Shown piece by piece: positions 53,364 to 60,720 of a DNA stretch of 64,000 nt; position 1 is the first letter of the stretch; every line of letters starts with the position of its first letter. Source of the DNA: Geodermatophilaceae bacterium URHA0031 (lineage in GTDB: Bacteria; Actinomycetota; Actinomycetes; Mycobacteriales; Geodermatophilaceae); the NCBI GenBank assembly GCA_000620205.1, contig JHVP01000002.1, positions 186,001 to 250,000 on the forward strand. The letters run 5' to 3'. Position numbers and translations under genes: made by a program. Under the pieces are notes generated by a model. That model did no database searches, was not told the DNA's origin, and was given only the letters and a program-made list of their open reading frames with translations.

Positions 53364-56081
53364 ATGTCAGCAATGCGCACGGCAACGGGTGGCTGGTTCG
53401 GCCTTCTCAGGTCCCGACGTCGACGGGCCGTGGCTGCGGTCGTTGCTGCAAGTCTCGGCTTCGGTTCAGCGGCGGTGCTGGACACCGTTCTTGCCGCGCC
53501 AGCGGTGGCCGAGGACAGCGACTTCGGTCCCGGTGACGGGCTCACCCGCCTGGTGGTGACCGTTCTCGGCGGGATCACCGCTGAGCAGCTCATCGCCCTT
53601 GAGCAGGTGACCGGTGTCGAGTCCGCCCAGACATTGTTCGACGGGTCGGCCCTGGTCGCCGGCGACGGCACCACTCCCGAGCAGCTGCGCGCAGTCGTGC
53701 CTGGCGCGGAGGTGACGCTGTCGGTGCCCGGTCAGGTCGCCGGTCGAGTGGGGGTCACCGACCCGGCGTGGTCGAGCTACGGCTGGAACCTGGAGAACAC
53801 CGGGACAAATGCCTACAACCAGGCGATCTCGGCGGGCGCTGACGTGGCCGCACCCGCCGGCTGGGCGGCCGGCACCGGCCGCGGCATGACCGTGGCGATC
53901 ATCGACACCGGCATCATGACCACCCACCCCGACCTGGCGGGCTCGGTGTGGACCAACCCCGGTGAGGCCTGCGGGTCGGTCGACACCGACCACGACGGCC
54001 ACGCCGGTGACTGCCACGGTTGGAACTTCTACAAGAACAGCGCCGACGTGACCAACGCCGGCGGCGACAACAGCCACGGCACGGGCGTCGCCGGCGTCGC
54101 CGGCGCCCGGGCCGGCAACGGGGAAGGCTCGGCCGGGGTGGCCCCGGACGTGACCATCATGCCTCTCGTCATCGGCAGCGGCGGGGCGGTCGACCTGTCA
54201 CTCGGAGCCGAGGCGATCCGGTACGCCGCCGACCACGGCGCCGACGTCGTCAACGCCTCCTGGGGTGGTGAGGGGGCCTCCACCGTCCTCAGCCAGGCGA
54301 TCGCCTACGCCGACAGCAAGGGCGTCGTCGTCGTGGCCGCCGCCGGCAACGACGCGCTCAACCGGGACACGTCGATGTTCTACCCAGCCAGCCTCAACGC
54401 CGAGAACCTGATCAAGGTCGGCAACAGCACCGCCACGGACACCATGAGCACCAGCTCCGCCTACGGGGCCCGCAGTGTGGACCTGTTCGCACCCGGGAAC
54501 CTGGTGTACACGACGAAGAACAACGGCAACTACTGGCTGGTCAGCGGCACGTCGATCGCCGCCCCGCACGTGGCCGCCGCGGCAGCGCTGTACCGCGCGG
54601 CCGACCGTGACGCCACCCCGGCGCAGCTGAAGGCCCGACTGCTCGCTGATGTCACGCCGGTACCCGCGTTCGCCGGCAAGTCGGTGACCGGCGGCCGGCT
54701 GTCCCTGGCCGCGCTGGGGCGCACCGCGGCTCCGGTGCACTACTCGTTCACCGGCATGACCGCCGAGCCCGGGACGGTGAGCCCACGCATCGTCGCGACC
54801 GGCACCGCGCCGGCCGGGGACTACCAGGCCCGCCTGTCGCTCGGGATGGAGCACCAGGGGACGGTGTACGCCCTCGCCGACCAGCCCATCACCGTGGGGG
54901 GCGTCGCGACCGCCACAGACAGCACCGGCGAGGTCGCGATCGACCTCGGGTACCGGGCCGCCGGCCTGGGCAGCCTCGTGTTGGACCCCGACCTCCACCT
55001 GGAGGAGGGGCGGTACGTGCTCAGCGCGCAGCTGTTCCGGGACGGCACCGCCCTCGGTGTCGCCTACGCCGCACCGCTGTTGGTCGGTCAGCAGGCGCAG
55101 CAGCCCGACGCCAGCACCCCGACGCCCAGCACCCCGACGCCCGACAACTCGACGCCCAGCACCCCTACGCCCAGCACCCCCACGCCCGACAACCCGACGC
55201 CCGACAACTCGACGCCCGGCAACCAGACGCCCGGCAACCCTGCTCCCGGCCAGCCGTCGCCGGGAACCACGTCGCCCGGCGGAGCCGGTCCGGAACCGGA
55301 AGACGGCAGCCCTTCGCCGGGGAGCGCGACCCCAGCACCGGAGCAGAGCGCGCAGCAGCCGGGCGGTACCCCGCCCACCAGCCCTGCCACCCCGTCGCCG
55401 GGTGACTCCGGCAACCCCGCACCGGACGACACCACCCGCAGCAACCCGACGCCCGGGAACTCGTCCCCCGCCGATATGGCGCCGGGCGACACGGATCCCG
55501 GTGCAACTGCTCCGCTTCCCTCCATCCCCGCCGACCCGGTGGTTCCGTCACCGGCGACGCCGGACCTCGGCGGGCAGAAGGACTACCCGGAGGTCGGAGC
55601 AGCTCGACTGACGTCGATCGCCCCGGCACGGGTGAGCACCGCCGGCGGGACGGTCGTCACCGTCACCGGCGTCGCCATCCCGACAGGCGCGAGGGTGCGC
55701 ATCGGCAACAATTCCGGGGTGCGGCCGTCGACGGTGTCGAGCACGCAGTTGACGTTCACCACCCCGTCGCTGGTGGCTGGGGTCTACGACGTGTACGTCT
55801 TCGCACCCGACGGCACCCAGTCGGTGCTGCCCGCCGGCCTGACGTACGTGGCCCCCGACGGGTCGTCGCCTCTCCCGCCCGGTGTCGACGATCCCAGCAA
55901 CGATGACCCCGGCTCCGACGAGCCTGGCCCGAGCATCCCGCCCAGCACTGGCGGTGCTGAGCCGGTGGGGGTGACCGGGCCACACGGGGAGCGACTGGTC
56001 CGGTCCGCCCGGTTTGCTGCGCTCGGCGGCGGTATCTGGAGGCTCGACTGCGCTCGTGCCTGCGAGGGCCTGCCCTTCTGA
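53364..56081 (+). CDS. Secreted subtilisin-like serine protease with Pro/Thr linker and IPT domain
   Basis: A 905-residue S8 peptidase. A signal segment (V-A-A-V-V-A-A-S-L-G-F-G-S-A-A-V-L) is followed by an I9-like propeptide (residues 50-130), then the catalytic domain with Asp in A-I-I-D-T-G-I (about 180), His in N-S-H-G-T-G-V-A-G (about 237), N in A-A-A-G-N-D and Ser in S-G-T-S-I-A-A-P-H (about 396). After a beta domain comes a long P-T-P-S/D-N-S-T-P repeat (about 575-730) and an IPT/TIG domain (about 743-828), then an odd tail with G-G-G-I-W-R-L-D-C-A-R-A-C. The start may be ATG 53364 or 53373. Confidence 0.88.
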   Translation: MSAMRTATGGWFGLLRSRRRRAVAAVVAASLGFGSAAVLDTVLAAPAVAEDSDFGPGDGLTRLVVTVLGGITAEQLIALEQVTGVESAQTLFDGSALVAGDGTTPEQLRAVVPGAEVTLSVPGQVAGRVGVTDPAWSSYGWNLENTGTNAYNQAISAGADVAAPAGWAAGTGRGMTVAIIDTGIMTTHPDLAGSVWTNPGEACGSVDTDHDGHAGDCHGWNFYKNSADVTNAGGDNSHGTGVAGVAGARAGNGEGSAGVAPDVTIMPLVIGSGGAVDLSLGAEAIRYAADHGADVVNASWGGEGASTVLSQAIAYADSKGVVVVAAAGNDALNRDTSMFYPASLNAENLIKVGNSTATDTMSTSSAYGARSVDLFAPGNLVYTTKNNGNYWLVSGTSIAAPHVAAAAALYRAADRDATPAQLKARLLADVTPVPAFAGKSVTGGRLSLAALGRTAAPVHYSFTGMTAEPGTVSPRIVATGTAPAGDYQARLSLGMEHQGTVYALADQPITVGGVATATDSTGEVAIDLGYRAAGLGSLVLDPDLHLEEGRYVLSAQLFRDGTALGVAYAAPLLVGQQAQQPDASTPTPSTPTPDNSTPSTPTPSTPTPDNPTPDNSTPGNQTPGNPAPGQPSPGTTSPGGAGPEPEDGSPSPGSATPAPEQSAQQPGGTPPTSPATPSPGDSGNPAPDDTTRSNPTPGNSSPADMAPGDTDPGATAPLPSIPADPVVPSPATPDLGGQKDYPEVGAARLTSIAPARVSTAGGTVVTVTGVAIPTGARVRIGNNSGVRPSTVSSTQLTFTTPSLVAGVYDVYVFAPDGTQSVLPAGLTYVAPDGSSPLPPGVDDPSNDDPGSDEPGPSIPPSTGGAEPVGVTGPHGERLVRSARFAALGGGIWRLDCARACEGLPF

Positions 56082-56092
56082 GCTGAGCGGTC

Positions 56093-56132
56093 GAGGCACG
56101 TCCGGGCGTGATGCTGCGCCCGGACGTGCCTC
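56093..56132 (+). terminator. Perfect 16-base-pair hairpin after the subtilase gene
   Basis: GAGGCACGTCCGGGCG (56093-56108) and CGCCCGGACGTGCCTC (56117-56132) pair fully around TGATGCTG, starting 12 bases after the stop codon. Confidence 0.85.
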
Positions 56133-56263
56133 ATCCGTCTTGCGCGGCGGCCGGGAACTGCGCGCTCAGGCGTTCGACGCACGCCTCCGAGCCGTCCACG
56201 TCGGTAAGGACCCCCTGTCGGGTTCCTGCACGTTCTCAGCGGTGCCGGGCTGGACCGTCGCAC

Positions 56264-57205
56264 CTACCGGCGCACGCCCAGACCGTCGCCCTCGATGACC
56301 CGGGCGGCCGAGTCGAAGTCGTCGATCACCCTGCCGTCCGCGTCGACCGCGGTGGGGAACGAGGCGACGAAGACGGCGTCCTCCGGGTCGCCGTAGGCGA
56401 ACACCCGCTGGGTGCCCGGGTTCTGCCCGGTCGCCCGCGCCTGCTCGAACTCCGAGGACAGGTGGAACTGGTTGCCGCGGACGACGGCGACCTGGTCGGC
56501 TCCGTCGCCGCTGTCGACGTGGGTGCTGCCGTCCGCCGTCGTGGTGACGGTCGCCCAGTCCCCGACGAGCAGGTAGTCGTCGGGGTCGCCGAAGGAGAAG
56601 GTGTAGTCGGCCACCCCGGTGGTGATCGCGTTCTTCACGAAGAACTGGTTCCCGCGGACGACGGTGAGGGTGTCGCCCTTGCCGGGCTGGCCCGCGGACG
56701 GGGCGGTCCGCTGACCGTTCCAGTTGCCGACCAGCACGTAGTCGTCGGGGTCGCCGTAGGCGAACACCCGGTCGGCGGTCCCCGTGGTTCGGTTGTCGTT
56801 CTTGACGAAGTACACGTTGCCCCGCCGGACGGCGATGCCATCGACGCCGTCGCCGTCCCAGTCGCCGATGTAGACCCCGTCGTTCTCGTCGCCGTAGGCG
56901 AACACGGAGGCGGTGGTGCTCGGATCGTCCTCGCTGGGCACGAAGAAGACGTTGCCGCGGCGGACCATGGGCAGGTCGACCCCCGAGCCGTACCAGTCGC
57001 CGAAGTAGACCTCGTCCTCCGGGTCGCCGAACTGGAAGATCATCTGGGCCTGGCCGTTGGTGTTGTAGGCGCCGCTCAGGAAGTAGACGTTCCCCTCACC
57101 GAGGACCGGGTCGCCCTGTGCGGCCGCCGAGGACATCGTCCCGGCGGTCAGCAGACCGACCGCGCCGGCGGTGAGAGCAGCGGTCAGGGCGGTGCGCGGA
57201 GTCAT
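56264..57205 (-). CDS. Secreted five-repeat propeller-like protein 2
   Basis: A 313-residue exported protein. The signal peptide ends near S-S-A-A-A-Q-G; the mature chain opens D-P-V-L-G-E-G-N-V-Y-F-L-S-G-A-Y-N, as in paralogs 3 and 4. Five repeats follow, with G-D-W-D-G-D-G-V-D-type calcium loops. Repeats three and four have longer loops (12-20 extra residues); the fifth has lost the loop (V-F-V-A-S-F-P-T-A) and ends V-I-E-G-D-G-L-G-V-R-R, which is also the C-terminus. It is 43 bases downstream of paralog 3. Confidence 0.78.
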   Translation of the reverse strand: MTPRTALTAALTAGAVGLLTAGTMSSAAAQGDPVLGEGNVYFLSGAYNTNGQAQMIFQFGDPEDEVYFGDWYGSGVDLPMVRRGNVFFVPSEDDPSTTASVFAYGDENDGVYIGDWDGDGVDGIAVRRGNVYFVKNDNRTTGTADRVFAYGDPDDYVLVGNWNGQRTAPSAGQPGKGDTLTVVRGNQFFVKNAITTGVADYTFSFGDPDDYLLVGDWATVTTTADGSTHVDSGDGADQVAVVRGNQFHLSSEFEQARATGQNPGTQRVFAYGDPEDAVFVASFPTAVDADGRVIDDFDSAARVIEGDGLGVRR

Positions 57206-57248
57206 CGGGGTCCTGTTCGACGGAGCGGGCGGAAGTGCGGGATGGTTG

Positions 57249-58193
57249 TCAGGAGGCCTGACGGCGGACGCCGAGACCGTCGCCCTCGATGAGCTTGTCG
57301 ACCTGGTCGGCGTCGTAGGTGACAGCGCCCTCGATGTCGAGGGCGGTGGGGAGACGGGCCACGAAGACGTCGTCGTCAGGCTCGCCGTAGTAGAGCTCCT
57401 GGGTGGTCGTCGGATTGCCGCCTCCGGTGCGGGAGAGCCCGGCGACCTCCGAGGACATGAAGTAGTGGTTGCCCCGCCGGACGGCGAGCTGGTCCCCCTG
57501 GTCCGCACTGAGGTACCCGTACTCGGTGGCCAGCGGCCAGTTGCCGACCAGGACGTCGTCACCCGGGTCGCCGTAGAGGAAGGAGAAGTGCGCCGGCCCC
57601 GTGGTCAGGTCGGTGCGGACGAAGAACCTGTTGCCGCGCTGCACCATCAGGCTGTCGCCCTTGCCGTACCCCCGCGGGTCCGTCGTCGGCGAGATGAGCC
57701 CCCCGTACCAGTTGCCGACCAGCACCCGGTCGCCGGGATCGCCGTACCGGAGGGTGCGGTCGGCCACCCCGCTCACCTGGTTGTCGTTCTTGATGAAGAA
57801 CTCGTTGCCGCGGCGGACCGCGAGGCTGTCCACTCCGTCGCCGTCCCAGTCACCGACCAGGACGTCGTCCCCGGCGTCGCCGTAGGAGAAGACGTCGGCG
57901 GTCAGGCTCGGGTCCTCGGCGTCGGGCACGTGGAAGGTGTTGCCGCGGCGCACCAGCGGCAGGTCGACGCCGGCGCCGTACCAGTCGCCGAAGTAGATCT
58001 CGTCCCTGGCGTCGCCGAAGGCGAACACCGCCTGCGCCTGGCCATCCGGGTTGTAGGCGCCACTGAGGAAGTAGACGTTCCCCTCTCCGCCGACCGGGTC
58101 ACCCTGCGCCGCGGCCGGACCGATCGACGCAGCGGTCATCGCGGCGAGCAGTGCTCCGGTGAGCAGGGAGACGGGCAGGACACGCTGGGACAT
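57249..58193 (-). CDS. Secreted five-repeat propeller-like protein 3
   Basis: A 314-residue exported protein, adjacent and paralogous to protein 2. After a signal peptide ending near G-P-A-A-A-Q-G it reads D-P-V-G-G-E-G-N-V-Y-F-L-S-G-A-Y-N, then five repeats; the longer loops are again in repeats three and four, and the fifth again lacks the D-W-D loop (V-F-V-A-R-L-P-T-A). The end is L-I-E-G-D-G-L-G-V-R-R-Q-A-S. The gene is a tandem duplicate by position, but divergence is large, so duplication is old. ATG 58191-58193 starts the signal peptide. Confidence 0.78.
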   Translation of the reverse strand: MSQRVLPVSLLTGALLAAMTAASIGPAAAQGDPVGGEGNVYFLSGAYNPDGQAQAVFAFGDARDEIYFGDWYGAGVDLPLVRRGNTFHVPDAEDPSLTADVFSYGDAGDDVLVGDWDGDGVDSLAVRRGNEFFIKNDNQVSGVADRTLRYGDPGDRVLVGNWYGGLISPTTDPRGYGKGDSLMVQRGNRFFVRTDLTTGPAHFSFLYGDPGDDVLVGNWPLATEYGYLSADQGDQLAVRRGNHYFMSSEVAGLSRTGGGNPTTTQELYYGEPDDDVFVARLPTALDIEGAVTYDADQVDKLIEGDGLGVRRQAS

Positions 58194-58377
58194 GGGGCTC
58201 CTGTCGCGGGCCGCTCCGGCGGCGGCCGGCGCCAGCCAACCAGCCGAGCCGCGCACCGGCCGACATGCTCACCCGTTCGTGTGCCGTCCCATCCCACGGT
58301 CCCCATGGGCATCACCAGCACTGCCGTCCTCATCACCCCACGTAGGGTCGCGGGGTCTGAACCACTGAGGGGGATCT

Positions 58378-58791
58378 GTGTTCCAGAAGTTGACCGGAGA
58401 CGTGCAGGGACCGCTGGAGGTCAAGGGGGCCCTCGAGATCGAGGGCACGCTGCACGGCGGCGCGATCGTGACAGGGACGCTGGACCTACGGGGCACGTGC
58501 CTGGGACCGCTTGAGGTGCGCCTGGACGGGCACGCGGACGTCGAGGGAATCATCCGTGGCGACGTACACGCCCGTGGCGGCAAGCTCCGTCTGCGCGGCG
58601 TCGTCGACGGCCGACTCGGCGTGAAGCCGGGAGCCGACGTGCAGTTCGCCGTTGGCTCTGTGCTCAACGGCCGCCAGCTGGGCGAGGACGGCTCGTTCAC
58701 CGTCGTAGAGAAAGCCGGAAAGTACAGCATCCCGGATGACGCAACGATGATGCGACCCGAGGAAGACGGCACTTGGGTGCGCGCCAACTGA
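58378..58791 (+). CDS. Bactofilin-family cytoskeletal protein
   Basis: A 137-residue protein with the short-strand right-handed beta-helix pattern of bactofilins: G-P-L-E-V-K-G-A-L-E-I-E-G-T-L-H-G-G, T-G-T-L-D-L-R-G-T and V-E-G-I-I-R-G-D-V-H-A-R-G-G-K-L. Bactofilins self-assemble without nucleotides and help place cell-wall enzymes or membrane proteins. GTG 58378 has GAGGGGG about 5 bases upstream. It is divergent from propeller gene 3 and lies left of the IS3 element. Confidence 0.8.
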   Translation: MFQKLTGDVQGPLEVKGALEIEGTLHGGAIVTGTLDLRGTCLGPLEVRLDGHADVEGIIRGDVHARGGKLRLRGVVDGRLGVKPGADVQFAVGSVLNGRQLGEDGSFTVVEKAGKYSIPDDATMMRPEEDGTWVRAN

Positions 58792-59226
58792 GGCAAGCGG
58801 CACGCCGCAACACCGGATCAACGGAGGCGACCTAGGTCAGACCAACCGCCGATTGAGATGGGCGTCGCGGCGTGCGCGGCGCGCTGCGCGCCTACAGCGC
58901 GATGCCCCCGCCGTCGCCTACCGTTCACCGCACCCCCAGAGCCGCGCGGCCGCTTGAAATCTTTCGCCCGGTCAGTTCTGGGATGCGGTGACGGCCGTTC
59001 CACGGCCACCACTGCGCTGGTGCCCGGGCCTCGGTTGTGGTGGCCCCCCTCCCGATCGCTGGGGCCCGGGCGCTTGGCGCACGGCGAGGGCCCGCCGCCC
59101 CAATCATGAGTCAGCCCGGTGATTTACGGCGATGTCGCCCCATCACGTCACGACGCCACATGGGTGAGTTTGTGTCGGCGGAGCGCAAATGTGTGCCAAT
59201 CTGGTCAGGTCACCGACCCCCGGTTC
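58792..59226. other. 435-base spacer without a recognised gene
   Basis: Between the bactofilin stop and the left end of the IS3 element. It has a small inverted repeat (GGCCGT/ACGGCC near 59000) and lower codon-like regularity; six-frame reading gives only short frames. It may include decayed DNA from earlier insertions. Confidence 0.5.
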
Positions 59227-59277
59227 TGTCCCGCCCGGGTCTGATGAAGGCTCTCAATCCACGTGAGGATGAGAGTC

Positions 59278-59595
59278 ATGGCGGCACTGAGGAAGTACCC
59301 CGACGAGCTGCGGGAGCGGGCGACCCGGCTGGCGGTCGAGGCCCGGCGTGACCCGGCGACCCGGAACGGGGCGTTGAAGCGGATCGGCGCGCAGTTAGGC
59401 ATCAACGCCGAGACGCTGCGCAACTGGGTCATCCAGGCCGAGATCGACGAGGGCCAGCGGCCCGGCACGGCGACCGATGACGCCACTCGGCTGGCCGAAC
59501 TCGAGCGCGAGGTGCGGGAGCTTCACCGAGCGAATGCGATCTTGAAGAGCGCGTCGGCTTTCTTCGCGGCGGAGCTCGACCGCCCCTCTCGCTGA
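59278..59595 (+). CDS. IS3-family transposase OrfA
   Basis: A 105-residue protein with an N-terminal helix-turn-helix (Y-P-D-E-L-R-E-R-A-T-R-L, then I-G-A-Q-L-G-I-N-A-E-T-L-R-N-W) for binding the inverted repeats, and a leucine-zipper-like C-terminus (L-A-E-L-E-R-E-V-R-E-L-H-R-A-N-A-I-L-K). In IS3 elements OrfA and OrfB join through a -1 frameshift to give the active OrfAB transposase. ATG 59278 begins M-A-A-L-R-K-Y-P; the upstream M-R-M-R-V may be extra. OrfA itself is intact. Confidence 0.88.
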   Translation: MAALRKYPDELRERATRLAVEARRDPATRNGALKRIGAQLGINAETLRNWVIQAEIDEGQRPGTATDDATRLAELEREVRELHRANAILKSASAFFAAELDRPSR

Positions 59596-60527
59596 TCGTC
59601 GCCTACGTCGACCAGCACAAGCTCGAGCACGGGGTCGAGCCGATCTGCCGCGTCCTCACCGAGGCCGGCGCGAAGATCGCCCCGAGCACCTACTACGCAC
59701 GCCGCACCCGGCCGTCCTCGGCGCGGTCGGTCAGCGACGCGGTGACCCGCGCGGTGATCGAGAAGGTGCACGCCGACAACTACGGCGTCTACGGCGCCCG
59801 GAAGGTGCACACCGAGCTGCGCCAGGAGGGCCACCGGGTAGCTCGGTGCACCGTCGAGCGGTTGATGCGCATCGCCGGGCTGCGTGGCATCTCCCGGGCG
59901 AAGGGACCGCGGACCATGGTGCCAGCAGCGGCCCGGGCACTTGCCCGGACCTGGTCGACCGCGCGTTCACCGCGACCGGCCCGGATCAGCTGTGGGTCGC
60001 CGACATCACCTACTGCCGGACCTTCTCCGGCTGGGTCTACGCCGCCTTCGTCATCGACGTGCACTCCCGCCGGGTGGTCGGTTGGCAGCTGTCCCGCTCG
60101 GTGCGCACCAACCTGGGCTTGAACGCCCTGGAGATGGGCATCTGGACCCGCCGCCGGGCCGGCCGGGACCTCGGCGGGCTCATTCACCACTCCGACAAGG
60201 GCGTCCAGTACGTCGCCGTGCGCTACACCCAGCGGCTGGCCGAGGCCGGCGCGGTCACCTCCGTCGGCTCCACCGGCGACTCCTACGACAACGCGCTGGC
60301 CGAAGCCTTCAACTCCCTGTTCAAGGCCGAACTGGTCCGCAAACAAGGGCCCATGGAAGGGTATCGACGACCTCGAGATCGCCATCGCCGAGTACATCGA
60401 CTGGTTCAACCACCGACGCCTGCACGGCGAGATCGGCCTGATCCCACCGGCCAAGCACGAAGACACCTTCTACCGGCACAACACCGCGACGACTACCGTC
60501 GCCGCGTCAGTTCCGAGCCTCCACTAA
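59562..60527 (+). pseudogene. IS3-family OrfB transposase with two compensating frameshifts
   Basis: An rve-type DDE transposase split over frames. The first part (to about 59930) has V-D-Q-H-K-L-E-H-G-V-E-P-I-C-R-V-L; then one base is lost (or two gained) within 59913-59945. The middle part carries all catalytic residues: Q-L-W-V-A-D-I-T-Y, H-H-S-D-K-G-V-Q-Y and N-A-L-A-E-A-F-N. At 60353 an extra A restores the first frame, and the chain ends I-D-W-F-N-H-R-R-L-H-G-E-I-G-L. The enzyme is inactive unless these are sequencing errors. Confidence 0.8.
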
Positions 60528-60617
60528 ACCGGGGCGGGACACATATCTGACTCCTCAGTTGTGACCCGCGACATCGGTATTCGGCTTCTAAGACTCAACC
60601 ACACAAGCGCAGCGAAC

Positions 60618-60661
60618 GACAGAACCCCCACCCGGACCGGGGTCCAAGTGGGGGCTCTGTC
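60618..60661. terminator. Long hairpin downstream of propeller gene 4
   Basis: GACAGA-A-CCCCCAC (60618-60631) pairs with GTGGGGG-C-TCTGTC (60648-60661), and GGACC/GGTCC pair inside. It is about 60 bases after the stop of the minus-strand gene and near-symmetrical, so it may work both ways. Confidence 0.75.
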
Positions 60662-60720
60662 GAGGGGGGTTCGCTTATCGGTCAGGCCATGGGCTGTCCG
60701 ATGTCGGCTATGCCGGAGGG

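Larger units (their letters stand above)
59227..60541 (+). mobile_element. IS3-family insertion element, decayed
   Basis: About 1315 bases. Imperfect terminal inverted repeats: left end TGTCCCGCCCGGGTCTGATG (59227-59246), right end whose complement is TGTCCCGCCCCGGTTTAGTG (60522-60541), 16 of 20 alike. It contains orfA, a frame-disrupted orfB and the -1 overlap typical of IS3. No clear target duplication was found at the two ends (TTC and CAT). Confidence 0.85.

Noticed and set aside
59224-60544. Target-site duplication of the IS3 element
   Set aside because: The 3-4 bases at the two outer ends differ (TTC against CAT), so no duplication can be claimed.
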